8,624 nt of DNA from Bacteroidota bacterium. Its GTDB lineage: Bacteria > Bacteroidota > Rhodothermia > Rhodothermales > UBA10348. Position 1 is the stretch's first letter; every line of letters begins with the position of its first letter. The position numbers were made by a program, and so were the translations under genes. Positions 1 through 7,510 of the stretch are shown here, in pieces. Where the stretch lies: contig JAAZVD010000049.1 in the NCBI GenBank assembly GCA_018623785.1, positions 1-8,624 on the forward strand. The letters run 5' to 3'. The notes under the pieces were generated by a model. That model did not search any database and was not told where the DNA came from. It saw only the letters and a list, made by a program, of their open reading frames with translations.

Positions 1-70
1 ATGGATTCCCATGCGCCCCGCCGCGCCATTGGCTCAAAGCCGAAGCCCTGTCCAGGAGAGGACAACCCGC

Positions 71-682
71 TTACTTGGCAGCTGCGTATCGTGCTGCCAC
101 GGCATCCCAGCTGATCACGTTCCAAAAAGCGGAGACGTAGTCGGGACGACGGTTCTGGTAGTGCAGGTAGTAGGCATGCTCCCACACGTCGACGCCCAGG
201 ATAGGCGTGTCGCCCTGCATCAGGGGGCTGTCCTGGTTGGCCGTGGAGTAGACCGCCAGGGATCCGTCTGCCTTGACAACGAGCCAGGCCCAGCCCGAAC
301 CGAAGCGGCTGCCGGCGGCGGCGGAGAATTCGCCTTTGAAGTCGTCGAACGAACCGAAGGCGCTATCGATGGCAGCAGCCAAATCACCGGAAGGAGTGCC
401 ACCACCGTTGGGTGACATGACCGACCAGAACAGGCTGTGGTTGGCATGGCCGCCCCCGTTGTTGCGCACACCGCCCTTCACGGATTCGGGAAGAGCATCG
501 AAGCCGCGCAGCAGGTCTTCAACGGACTGGTCCGCGAGATCGGCATGACCTTCAAGGGCTGCGTTCAGTTTGGCAACGTACCCAGCATGATGCTTGCCAT
601 GGTGGATTTCCATGGTACGGGTATCAATGTGGGGCTCGAGAGCGTCGTGGGGGTAAGGGAGATCAGGAAGCGTATGTGCCAT
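71..682 (-). CDS. sodA: Superoxide dismutase, Mn/Fe family, Mn-type
   Basis: This 203-residue protein converts superoxide to hydrogen peroxide and oxygen, most likely in the cytoplasm, since no signal peptide is seen. Length matches the family (about 200). The four metal ligands are visible: H27 in the MEIHHGKHH motif, H82 in NHSLFW, and D165 and H169 in the DVWEHAYY signature. Gly77 and Gln150 (ANQDSPL) are the arrangement known from manganese enzymes; iron enzymes usually carry the active-site Gln near position 69. Metal use is still an inference, because cambialistic forms exist. The ATG at 682 gives the standard [12 protein letters not shown]-terminus. It lies 48 bases after the nuoN stop on the same strand, so it could be the last gene of the complex I operon or have its own promoter. 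The gap shows no clear Shine-Dalgarno sequence and no convincing promoter. Stop is TAA at 71-73. Confidence 0.97.
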   Translation of the reverse strand: MAHTLPDLPYPHDALEPHIDTRTMEIHHGKHHAGYVAKLNAALEGHADLADQSVEDLLRGFDALPESVKGGVRNNGGGHANHSLFWSVMSPNGGGTPSGDLAAAIDSAFGSFDDFKGEFSAAAGSRFGSGWAWLVVKADGSLAVYSTANQDSPLMQGDTPILGVDVWEHAYYLHYQNRRPDYVSAFWNVISWDAVAARYAAAK

Positions 683-730
683 GAATCAATCAATAAACAG
701 GATCAGGATTGGACGATTCGGGACAGCGCA

Positions 731-2209
731 TCAGGGCGTGGAGGCCAGGGCAGCTGCGCCGAAGAAACCTTGAGTTACCTCCAAGGCGAAGGTTGTTACA
801 CCAAAGAGAACCAACAGCACCACACAGGCGGCAATAACGAAGGCCGATGCGCGCGGTACGTCGAAAGGTGTAGAAGCGGCGGGTGACTCTTCGTCGGCCG
901 GCTTCATGAAGAAGACTACCAGTACGCGGAGGTAGTAATACGCAGAGACGGCGCTGGTAAGCACACCGATAATGGCCAGCCAGACGAGATTAGCTTCGAC
1001 GGCCGGTGCAAAGACAGCCCACTTACCCAGGAATCCAGCCAGTGGCGGGAAGCCCGACAGGCTAAACATGAAAACGGCCATAGACCAGCCAAGGAAGGGC
1101 TTGCGGTAGCCGACGCCCGCCAACGAATCCATTGTCTGCTCACTGCCTTCCTTCCCGTCCCATTCCAGTAGGGCCAAGACGCCGAAGGCACCAATATTCA
1201 TGATCGTGTAAACCATGAGATAGAACAGGGCGCCTGCATAGCCAGCCTGCGATCCTGCAGCCAAGCCTACCAATACGTAGCCGGCATGGGCAATGGAGGA
1301 GTAGGCCAGCATGCGTTTGATGTTCTGCTGGGACAGCGCAATGACGTTCCCCATGACCATCGTGATTACGGCAAACACGGCCAGAACGTCAGCCCAACGT
1401 TCGGCCGGCAGAGCTTTCCAAAGGATGACAATGAGCGCAGCAAAGGCGGCTGCCTTGGAGGCCGTTGACATGTATCCCGTGATTGTGGTCGGCGCACCCT
1501 GGTATACATCGGGCGTCCACATGTGGAACGGTGCGGCGCTGACTTTGAACAGGAAGCCCACGAGCAGGAGCGACACGCCGCCCCAGAACATGAAGCCTGC
1601 CGATGCATCGGCAGCGGCCCGGATGGCCCCGAACTCCATCGATCCCGTGGCACCGTAGATAAGCGTAATCCCATACAGGAAAAAGCCCGTTGAAAAAGCC
1701 CCGAGGAGGAAGTACTTCAGGGCGCTTTCCGTCGAGCCGGCTTCAGAACGCACGAACCCCGTCATGACATAGAGGCAGATGGACATGGTCTCAAGACCTA
1801 CGAACACCGTAATCAGGTTGTTGGCCGATCCCAACACGAGCATGCCTACCGTGGCAAACAGGATCATGGTGTAGACTTCCCCAATGTTGTGCTCAATGCG
1901 CTTCAGGTAGGGTACCGATAGCACCACCGATAACGCACCACTGCCCAGCACCAGCATGTTCACGAATGCGGCAGAACCGCCGGTTCGCATCATGTCGAAC
2001 CACGCCAGGCCTTCAGGGGTGCTGAGGTTCATCATCTCGATGACAAATCCTGCCATCAAGGCCAACCCGGCAATCCAGGGCGTGGCCTCATGGCGCGGTT
2101 TGAAGGCATCGAAGACGACCAGGACCAGCCCGGCAAGGGCCACTATCGCCAAGGACAGAGTGGCACCCAGGTCGGTCCACATCATGGAATAGGCTTGAGA
2201 GAGATCCAT
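731..2209 (-). CDS. nuoN: NADH-quinone oxidoreductase subunit N
   Basis: This 492-residue polytopic membrane protein is one of the three antiporter-like proton-translocating subunits of complex I, close in length to E. coli NuoN (485). Key residues by position and context: E140 in FVGLETMSICLYV (the E. coli E133 equivalent), K222 in GFLFKVSAAPFHMWTPDVYQ (K217 equivalent) and K252 in TASKAAAF (K247 equivalent). The HMWTPDVYQGAP motif is diagnostic of the NuoN/ND2 branch. The ATG at 2209 follows the PCD stop by 8 bases, so translation is likely coupled. The upstream sequence CTGAACAC has no Shine-Dalgarno match. Stop is TGA at 731-733. Unlike the common nuoLMN order, two other reading frames lie between nuoM and nuoN here. 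Confidence 0.97.
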   Translation of the reverse strand: MDLSQAYSMMWTDLGATLSLAIVALAGLVLVVFDAFKPRHEATPWIAGLALMAGFVIEMMNLSTPEGLAWFDMMRTGGSAAFVNMLVLGSGALSVVLSVPYLKRIEHNIGEVYTMILFATVGMLVLGSANNLITVFVGLETMSICLYVMTGFVRSEAGSTESALKYFLLGAFSTGFFLYGITLIYGATGSMEFGAIRAAADASAGFMFWGGVSLLLVGFLFKVSAAPFHMWTPDVYQGAPTTITGYMSTASKAAAFAALIVILWKALPAERWADVLAVFAVITMVMGNVIALSQQNIKRMLAYSSIAHAGYVLVGLAAGSQAGYAGALFYLMVYTIMNIGAFGVLALLEWDGKEGSEQTMDSLAGVGYRKPFLGWSMAVFMFSLSGFPPLAGFLGKWAVFAPAVEANLVWLAIIGVLTSAVSAYYYLRVLVVFFMKPADEESPAASTPFDVPRASAFVIAACVVLLVLFGVTTFALEVTQGFFGAAALASTP

Positions 2210-2217
2210 GTGTTCAG

Positions 2218-2520
2218 TCAGATCCAGGAAAGATGATTGATGCGACGAGCCAGCTCCGTGTCCAGCTCCGTCACCGTGTTGCCGGCATCGTGCGTGCTCA
2301 AAGACACACGGACCCGGTTATAGACATTGTTCAGTTCGGGGTGATGGTCCATATCCTCGGCCTCGAAACCGATGCGCACCATGAAACTCATAGCCTCCCT
2401 GAACGAAGAGAATTCGAAAGAGCGATGGATGGCATTTCCCTCGATGGACCATCCGTCCAACGATTCGAGGGCGGCCTGGACGGCCTGCTCGCTGAGTGGT
2501 TTTCTGCTGAGTGTGCCCAT
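2218..2520 (-). CDS. phhB: Pterin-4a-carbinolamine dehydratase
   Basis: This 100-residue soluble protein belongs to the PCD/DCoH family, which dehydrates 4a-hydroxytetrahydropterin to quinonoid dihydropterin, a cofactor-recycling step for pterin-dependent aromatic amino acid hydroxylases. The active-site set is intact: H59, H60 and P61 in the DMDHHPE motif, NVYN at 65-68, H77 in LSTHD and D87 in TELDTELA. The family GW and F-F hallmarks appear at G23-W24 and F35/F37. I chose the ATG at 2520 because it gives the family length of about 100; the open frame runs further upstream, but it overlaps the preceding gene and has no family similarity there. The start lies 2 bases after the stop of the upstream antiporter remnant, and the stop lies 8 bases before nuoN. 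The gene is thus embedded in the complex I operon. PCD and nhaD homologues were reported in the Rhodothermus marinus complex I cluster (from memory). Whether it has a role linked to complex I is not shown by the sequence. Confidence 0.93.
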   Translation of the reverse strand: MGTLSRKPLSEQAVQAALESLDGWSIEGNAIHRSFEFSSFREAMSFMVRIGFEAEDMDHHPELNNVYNRVRVSLSTHDAGNTVTELDTELARRINHLSWI

Positions 2521-2522
2521 GC

Positions 2523-2819
2523 CTACAATACCCACCCGCTGTAGAAGATGATGTATATCACCGCATAGACGGGAATCAGGATAGGAATGGAGTACTTCAC
2601 AATGTAGGCCATGAACGATGGTGTCTCGACACCGTTGGCTTCGGCAATGGCCTTGACCATGAAGTTGGGCGCGTTCCCGATGTAGGACATGGCCCCGAAA
2701 AACACAGCAGCCACCGAAATGGCCTGCAGGAAACCTGAAAGCAGGAATATGCCGACAACCAACGCCACCCATCGGGTTGCGCTGGAGCTGGCAGTTTGCA
2801 AAGAGGGCGTCAGGGACAT
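2523..2819 (-). pseudogene. C-terminal remnant of NhaD-type Na+/H+ antiporter, open frame of 98 codons
   Basis: This is a 98-residue membrane protein frame. From about residue 30 on it resembles the extreme C-terminus of NhaD/CitMHS-like sodium:proton antiporters, notably YIGNAPNFMVKAIAE at 46-60 followed by G-V-x-x-PSF (63-69) and a final hydrophobic helix at about 76-96. Full-length family members have over 400 residues, so about the first three quarters are missing. A hydrophobic segment at 17-43 and the last helix make two or three membrane spans. The first ATG in frame is at 2819, 16 bases after the nuoM stop. Ten codons further upstream there is an in-frame TGA at 2850-2852, so no hidden N-terminal part exists in this frame. 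Stop TAG lies 2 bases before the PCD start. The frame has no internal stop, so it may be a recent deletion product or a retained small membrane protein. An assembly deletion cannot be excluded. Family assignment is from remembered motifs. Confidence 0.7.
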
Positions 2820-2835
2820 GACGGGGCGGGTAGAA

Positions 2836-4440
2836 TCAGTCGGTCTGCGTCAGTGCAGATGCCTCGGAGTCGGGTGTCCATCGGGCAATGCCCTCAGACA
2901 GGGAGGCCATTTCCTCGGCCGCGATACGCTTGGACTCAATGGTCTGCAGCAGCTCTTTCACGGCCGGTTCGCTTTTGGCCAAAAAGGGCGCCGGCGCAAA
3001 GCCGAGAATGATCATGAGGGCGGCCAGCGGGACCAAGATCCCGAGCTCGCGGCCATTGAGATCCTTCATGGTGGCATTCTCCTCAATTTCGAGTTCTCCC
3101 CAGAACGTCTGGTACACCATGTAGAGCAGGTAGACGGCTGCCAATATGACGCCCGTCGTGGCTAAAGCGACCAGCAGCGGACTGCCCAAGACGGTGCTCT
3201 TGAAGGAGCCGATCAGGATCAGAAACTCGCCGACAAAACCGTTCAGTCCTGGAAGGCCGGCCGATGCCAGCACTGACAGGATCATGAAAAAGGTCAGAAC
3301 CGGCACCGAGGTAGCCAGACCGCCGAAGTCCGTCATCTCCCGGGTGTGACGACGCTCGTAAAGCATCCCCAAGATGAGGAAGAGAGCGCCCGTCGAAATA
3401 CCGTGGTTGATCATCTGGATCATGGCGCCCTGCATGGCTTCGATCGTGAAGGCGAATATACCGAGCACGACAAAACCGAGGTGGGACACGGAGGAGTAGG
3501 CCACCAGCTTCTTGGCATCGCTCTGCGCGCGGGAGACGAGCGCGCCGTAGATGATGCCGATGACAGCCAGGACAGCAAACAACATGGCATATTCTTGCGC
3601 AGCGTTCGGAAAGAACGGCAGGCAGAACTTGACCAGTCCATACGTCCCCATCTTCAGCAGGACCCCGGCCAGGATGACCGAACCGCCCGTGGGCGCTTGG
3701 ACATGGGCGTCCGGCAGCCAGGTGTGTAGCGGAAAGAGCGGTACCTTGATGGCAAAAGCCAACGCGAAGAGCAGGAACAGCCAGCCCTGCATTTCGAGGG
3801 GCATGTTGTAGCTGACCAGTTTGTACCAGTCGGTGGTGAACACGCCACCATTGACCGCATCGCCGGCTGCATAGCCCAGGTAGATCAGCGCCACGAGCAT
3901 CAGTAGGGAACCCACCAGCGTGTAGAGTACGAACTTGACGGCCGCGTACACCCGGTTCTCACCGCCCCAGATACCGATGATGAAGTACATCGGGATGAGC
4001 GTGAGCTCGAAGAAGATGTAGAACAGGAAAATATCATGAGCCGCAAAAACACCCGTGACGCCTGTCTGAAGGACCAAGAGCAGGGTGTAGTAGGGCTTGT
4101 GAGCCTTACCGATATACGTCCACGAGGAGAGCACCACGATGGGGCCTAAAAGTGTGGTCAGCATGATCAGCAGGATGTTCAGGCCGTCGATACCTACGAA
4201 GTACTTGACGTCGAACATCTCTGGAAACCAGCTGGACGACATGTTCGCCAGCTGGGGCGCCGCGGCAGTCGAGACAGCCGGGTCGAAGCCCAGGTACAGT
4301 CCAATGGACAAGAGCAAGGTCAGGGACGTCACACCGAGGGCCGACCACTTTATGGCCGATTCGCTGCGTGCCAGCATCGTCAGAGCCGCTCCCAGGAGGG
4401 GCAGGAAGATGACGATCGATGTGAGATACGGAATATTCAT
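2836..4440 (-). CDS. nuoM: NADH-quinone oxidoreductase subunit M
   Basis: This 534-residue polytopic membrane protein is the middle antiporter-like pump subunit of complex I. Key residues are present: E145 in FFELTLIPMYF (E. coli E144 equivalent), K232 in AFAIKVPLFPLHTWLPDAH (K234 equivalent), K263 in LLKMGTYG (K265 equivalent) and E405 in GFVGEF on the late helix (E407 equivalent). The LHTWLPDAHVQAPT motif and the HGISTGALF motif are typical of NuoM/ND4. It is somewhat longer than E. coli NuoM (about 509). The excess is mainly a charged, non-membrane C-terminal tail from about residue 487 that ends in TQTD. ATG at 4440 lies 43 bases after the nuoL stop, with no Shine-Dalgarno sequence (CTTGATCCACC precedes it). 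Stop TGA at 2836-2838 lies 16 bases before the antiporter remnant. Confidence 0.97.
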   Translation of the reverse strand: MNIPYLTSIVIFLPLLGAALTMLARSESAIKWSALGVTSLTLLLSIGLYLGFDPAVSTAAAPQLANMSSSWFPEMFDVKYFVGIDGLNILLIMLTTLLGPIVVLSSWTYIGKAHKPYYTLLLVLQTGVTGVFAAHDIFLFYIFFELTLIPMYFIIGIWGGENRVYAAVKFVLYTLVGSLLMLVALIYLGYAAGDAVNGGVFTTDWYKLVSYNMPLEMQGWLFLLFALAFAIKVPLFPLHTWLPDAHVQAPTGGSVILAGVLLKMGTYGLVKFCLPFFPNAAQEYAMLFAVLAVIGIIYGALVSRAQSDAKKLVAYSSVSHLGFVVLGIFAFTIEAMQGAMIQMINHGISTGALFLILGMLYERRHTREMTDFGGLATSVPVLTFFMILSVLASAGLPGLNGFVGEFLILIGSFKSTVLGSPLLVALATTGVILAAVYLLYMVYQTFWGELEIEENATMKDLNGRELGILVPLAALMIILGFAPAPFLAKSEPAVKELLQTIESKRIAAEEMASLSEGIARWTPDSEASALTQTD

Positions 4441-4456
4441 GGTGGATCAAGGGATG

Positions 4457-4481
4457 GGAGCCCGACAGGGCCCAGGGCTCC
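4457..4481 (-). other. Intercistronic hairpin between nuoL and nuoM
   Basis: A perfect 7-bp inverted repeat, GGAGCCC at 4457-4463 and GGGCTCC at 4475-4481, encloses an 11-base loop. On the transcript it begins 2 bases after the nuoL stop and ends 16 bases before the nuoM ATG. There is no U-run, so it is unlikely to be an intrinsic terminator. It may affect mRNA processing or stability, which is an inference. Confidence 0.45.
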
Positions 4482-4483
4482 AA

Positions 4484-6463
4484 TCAGAACAGCATCAACC
4501 AGATGAGAAGAACAACGCCGAAGACAATGGCCGCGGCGTACGAATGGACCAAACCGGTCTGCAGGTAGCGCAAGGTGAAGCTTAGGCCCCGGGTAAAGAA
4601 CCCCGCAAAGTTGACCAGGCCGTCGATGACGTACTTGTCAAATGGCGCCAGACCATGGTATGAGCCGCCGATAAGCGGTCGCACAATGGTCTTTTCATAG
4701 GCCTCGTCGACGAAATACTTGCCTTGCCAGAGCTTGAACAGGCTGCCGAAACGGGACGCCAGTACGTCATCCTGCTCCAGGCCTTTTTTCGAGTACCAGG
4801 TCCATCCAAGCCAGACGCCCAGGATGGCAACCAGGGAGCCGACACCGATCAGGATCCATTCCACCGTAAGGGAGACGTGCTCAGGCTTGACCAACTCGGC
4901 CACCGGACCACCGTCCGAGAGCCAGTGGTGGATCCAGTTCAGCTCGCCATGCGCAATGACGGCAGGCAGTCCGAGGTAGCCACCCACCACAGACAGGCCG
5001 GCCAGAACCCACAGGGGCAGTGTCATCTGCCATGGGGATTCGTGCGGGGCGATGGTGTCAGCATGTGGCCAGCGTGGTTCGCCTTCGAAAGTGAGCACGT
5101 AGGCGCGGGTCATGTAAATGGCCGTCAGGAGGGCGGTCACGATGCCGATGCCGTAAACGATCCAACCTGCAGCATAGCCGTTGTAGCCGAACAGGAAGGC
5201 CTTGAACAGGATCTCATCCTTCGAAAAGAACCCGGACAGCAGCGGAATACCGGCAATAGCCAGGGTCGAGATCAGGAAGGTCATCCGTGTGGCCGGCATG
5301 AACTTTTTCAGCCCACCCATCGTGCGCATGTCCTGGGGGTCCAGCTTGTGGCCGTGACCGTCATGCTCCAGTTCGTGCTCGACTTCGTGCATGCCGTGGA
5401 TGACGGAGCCCGAACCCAGGAAGAGGCAGCCCTTGAAAAAGGCGTGCGTCATGACGTGGAAGATGGCCACGAAAAAGGCGCCCACGCCGGCCGCCATGAA
5501 CATGAAACCCAACTGGGAGACCGTCGAATAGGCCAGTACCTTCTTGATGTCATTCTGCGTGATGGCAATCGTTGCGGCCACCAAGGCGGTTATGGCGCCT
5601 ACAATGGCGATGATGGTCATGACACCCGGAGCAGCCAGGACTACAGGCGAAAGTCGGGCCAGCAGGTAGAGGCCCGACGTGACCATCGTGGCGGCGTGGA
5701 TGAGCGCCGATACCGGCGTCGGGCCGGCCATGGCGTCGGGCAGCCAGGTGAAGAGCGGAATCTGGGCGCTTTTACCCGTGGCCCCAATGAAGAGCAGGAG
5801 GACGGCGGCAGTAGTCATACCCGCATCCATCCCCGGTCCTTGCGTCAGGATGGTATCGAAGTCCAGCCCACCGATCTCGCGGAAGATGATGAACATGGCC
5901 AGCAGGAAAGCAAAGTCCCCAACCCGGTTCATGATGAAGGCCTTGCCCGCCGCCTTGCTGTTGTTGCGATTCTTGTACCAGAACCCGATCAGCAGGTAGG
6001 AGCAAAGCCCCACGCCTTCCCACCCCAGGAATAGGACCACGAGGTTATCCCCGAGGACCAGATTCAGCATGGCAAAGATGAAAAGGTTCAGATAAGCGAA
6101 AAACCGCCAGAACCCGTCATCACCGTGCATGTAGCCTATCGAATAGACATGGATCAGGCTCCCCACACCCGTGATGATCATCGTCATGAGCAGGGAGAGC
6201 TCGTCGAGCCGGTAGGCAAAATCGATGGAGAGGTCGCCGGCGACCATCCACGCAAAAGCATGGGAAATAATGGCTTCTCCCTGATATCCCATGAAGAGGG
6301 TTACGGTCATCAGGAAGGGAATGAGCACCATGGCAGTGCCGAGCGCACCAATCAGGCCTTCCTGTTTGCGAAGCGCCGGTACGAACAGTCCTCCCAATCC
6401 GTTGACGGCAGCGCCGATCAGCGGAAGGAGGATGACGAGTTTGATCAGCAATTCAGGCTGCAT
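4484..6463 (-). CDS. nuoL: NADH-quinone oxidoreductase subunit L
   Basis: This 659-residue protein is the distal antiporter-like pump subunit of complex I, with the C-terminal lateral-helix extension that sets NuoL apart from NuoM and NuoN. Key residues: E149 in FLGWEGVGLCSYLLIGFW (E. coli E144 equivalent), D183 in MNRVGDFAF, K231 in GKSAQIPLFTWLPDAM (K229 equivalent), H256 in ALIHAATMVTSG, K344 in HAFFKGCLFLG, and K415-D416 in FFSKDEILF. Residues 356-373 form a His/Glu-rich loop absent from E. coli NuoL. The segment from about 560 to 630 (GKYFVDEAYE and following) fits the lateral helix region, ending in a last membrane helix and LMLF. The ATG at 6463 is 49 bases after the nuoK stop. No Shine-Dalgarno sequence precedes it (AACCCCTGCCCG). 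Stop TGA is at 4484-4486. Confidence 0.98.
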   Translation of the reverse strand: MQPELLIKLVILLPLIGAAVNGLGGLFVPALRKQEGLIGALGTAMVLIPFLMTVTLFMGYQGEAIISHAFAWMVAGDLSIDFAYRLDELSLLMTMIITGVGSLIHVYSIGYMHGDDGFWRFFAYLNLFIFAMLNLVLGDNLVVLFLGWEGVGLCSYLLIGFWYKNRNNSKAAGKAFIMNRVGDFAFLLAMFIIFREIGGLDFDTILTQGPGMDAGMTTAAVLLLFIGATGKSAQIPLFTWLPDAMAGPTPVSALIHAATMVTSGLYLLARLSPVVLAAPGVMTIIAIVGAITALVAATIAITQNDIKKVLAYSTVSQLGFMFMAAGVGAFFVAIFHVMTHAFFKGCLFLGSGSVIHGMHEVEHELEHDGHGHKLDPQDMRTMGGLKKFMPATRMTFLISTLAIAGIPLLSGFFSKDEILFKAFLFGYNGYAAGWIVYGIGIVTALLTAIYMTRAYVLTFEGEPRWPHADTIAPHESPWQMTLPLWVLAGLSVVGGYLGLPAVIAHGELNWIHHWLSDGGPVAELVKPEHVSLTVEWILIGVGSLVAILGVWLGWTWYSKKGLEQDDVLASRFGSLFKLWQGKYFVDEAYEKTIVRPLIGGSYHGLAPFDKYVIDGLVNFAGFFTRGLSFTLRYLQTGLVHSYAAAIVFGVVLLIWLMLF

Positions 6464-6491
6464 CGGGCAGGGGTTCGATGGAAGACGCCTG

Positions 6492-6509
6492 CACCGGCGC
6501 CTCCCGGTG
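6492..6509 (-). other. Intercistronic hairpin between nuoK and nuoL
   Basis: A perfect 6-bp inverted repeat, CACCGG at 6492-6497 and CCGGTG at 6504-6509, encloses a 6-base loop. On the transcript it starts 3 bases after the nuoK stop and ends 28 bases before the nuoL start. No U-run follows, so a terminator is unlikely. It parallels the hairpin in the nuoL-nuoM gap. Confidence 0.4.
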
Positions 6510-6512
6510 TGG

Positions 6513-6818
6513 CTAATACTTGAACAGGTTGATCTGCGTGACGTCGATGGTCAGCTTATTGCGGAAGATCGCAATGACAAGGGCCAGACCGACCGCTGCT
6601 TCAGCCGCAGCAACCGACATGACGAAGAATACCAGGATCTGACCAGCCGTGTCTCCCATGGACTGGCTCAGCGCGACCAAGGAGATATTGACAGAATTGA
6701 GCATTAATTCCACGCACATCAGCATCACGATGGCATTACGGCGGAACAGGAAGCCGAGCACGCCCATGGTGAACAGCAGGGCGCTCAGCGTCAGATACCA
6801 GTTGAGGGTGATTTCCAT
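6513..6818 (-). CDS. nuoK: NADH-quinone oxidoreductase subunit K
   Basis: This 101-residue protein with three membrane helices lies in the complex I membrane arm and links NuoJ to the antiporter-like subunits. The two conserved buried glutamates of the central proton path are present: E37 in [10 protein letters not shown] and E73 in [11 protein letters not shown] (E. coli E36 and E72). Length equals the family norm of about 100. An in-frame ATG exists 20 codons upstream (6878), but it would overlap nuoJ and add a polar Pro/Ser-rich leader not seen in NuoK, so I chose the ATG at 6818, which starts [16 protein letters not shown]. It lies 37 bases after the nuoJ stop. Stop is TAG at 6513-6515. 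Confidence 0.96.
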   Translation of the reverse strand: MEITLNWYLTLSALLFTMGVLGFLFRRNAIVMLMCVELMLNSVNISLVALSQSMGDTAGQILVFFVMSVAAAEAAVGLALVIAIFRNKLTIDVTQINLFKY

Positions 6819-6855
6819 GATAGCTCGATGCGGTGACGAAGGGAGTGCCGGTGGA

Positions 6856-7365
6856 TCAGACAGGTTTGCGTTTGGCAATCACGACGGCTCCGATGGTGGC
6901 AGCCAGCAGCAGAATGCCGATAATCTCCAGTGGCATGGCGTAGCGCGTAAACAGCACCTTGGCCAGTTCGGTGGCCGAACCGGTAGTCGCTGCCGTTTCC
7001 AAGGAAACGGGATCAGGAAGCATCTCCAGGGAACTGGCCATGACGAACATCAACATGGCCAACAACCCCATGCCCAGGAAGAAAGCGATAAAGCGGCGCC
7101 ATTCAACGCGTTTCAAATCCGGTAAAGCAGCCAGATTCAACAGCATGATGACAAAGAGGAACAGCACCATGATGGCGCCCGCATACACCAGCACCTGGAT
7201 AACGGCAATGAATTCGGCATTGACCGTCAAGTAGAGTCCTGCCACGCAGAACAGGTTGAGAATCAGCCAAAGGGCACTGTTGACCGGGTTCCTGGAGATG
7301 AGCATTCCGAGTGCGGCGGCAATGGCTACGGTCGCCAGCACGAAAAACAGAATGGAGGCGGTCAT
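6856..7365 (-). CDS. nuoJ: NADH-quinone oxidoreductase subunit J
   Basis: This 169-residue membrane-arm subunit of complex I has about five helices. The diagnostic third helix is clear in [19 protein letters not shown], the region of the pi-bulge tied to coupling between quinone chemistry and pumping. The C-terminal motif [21 protein letters not shown] is also typical. The frame is open to an ATG at 7440, but the extra 25 residues are polar (MEARTSDNCPDTL and so on), whereas homologues begin just before the first helix. I therefore chose the ATG at 7365 ([14 protein letters not shown]). It is the first gene of this nuo segment: the region upstream is non-coding and the next gene is divergent, so nuoA to nuoI must be encoded elsewhere. 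No Shine-Dalgarno sequence is seen upstream (CTCCCCAAACTC). Stop TGA is at 6856-6858. Confidence 0.95.
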   Translation of the reverse strand: MTASILFFVLATVAIAAALGMLISRNPVNSALWLILNLFCVAGLYLTVNAEFIAVIQVLVYAGAIMVLFLFVIMLLNLAALPDLKRVEWRRFIAFFLGMGLLAMLMFVMASSLEMLPDPVSLETAATTGSATELAKVLFTRYAMPLEIIGILLLAATIGAVVIAKRKPV

Positions 7366-7385
7366 GAGTTTGGGGAGGGCCAGTG

Positions 7386-7402
7386 CGTCCCGTGCTGGGA
7401 CG
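7386..7402 (-). promoter_or_regulatory. Hairpin in the nuoJ leader
   Basis: A perfect 6-bp inverted repeat, CGTCCC at 7386-7391 and GGGACG at 7397-7402, encloses a 5-base loop. On the transcript it ends 20 bases before the nuoJ ATG at 7365. It would fold in the 5' leader if transcription starts near 7470. Function unknown. Confidence 0.4.
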
Positions 7403-7476
7403 AGTGTGTCGGGACAATTATCCGATGTTCGCGCTTCCACAGGGGGAGCCAGAACACCTCGAATCGGTCGGCGCGC

Positions 7477-7505
7477 AAGTTAGACATCGGTCTAGGTATC
7501 GGCAA
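7477..7505 (-). promoter_or_regulatory. Candidate promoter for the nuoJKLM-phhB-nuoN operon
   Basis: On the minus strand TTGCCG (7505-7500) and TAACTT (7482-7477) are separated by 17 bases, resembling a -35 and -10 pair. The TAACTTG element also partly resembles the Bacteroidota -7 element TAnnTTTG. It would give a leader of about 105 bases before nuoJ. This is pattern matching only. Confidence 0.3.
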
Positions 7506-7510
7506 GAAAA

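Noticed and set aside
1..70. Possible terminator after sodA (TGTCC at 49-53 with GGACA at 60-64)
   Set aside because: The stem is only 5 bp and no U-run follows on the minus-strand transcript, so it is too weak to call.
11..886. Plus-strand frames opposite sodA and the end of nuoN
   Set aside because: They overlap conserved coding sequence and give low-complexity products without family features.
4724..6034. A 436-codon open frame on the plus strand opposite nuoL
   Set aside because: It is fully antisense to a strongly conserved gene. Its product is rich in Gln, His, Arg, Gly and Asp with no recognisable domain, as expected from the mirrored codon pattern of a GC-rich membrane protein gene.
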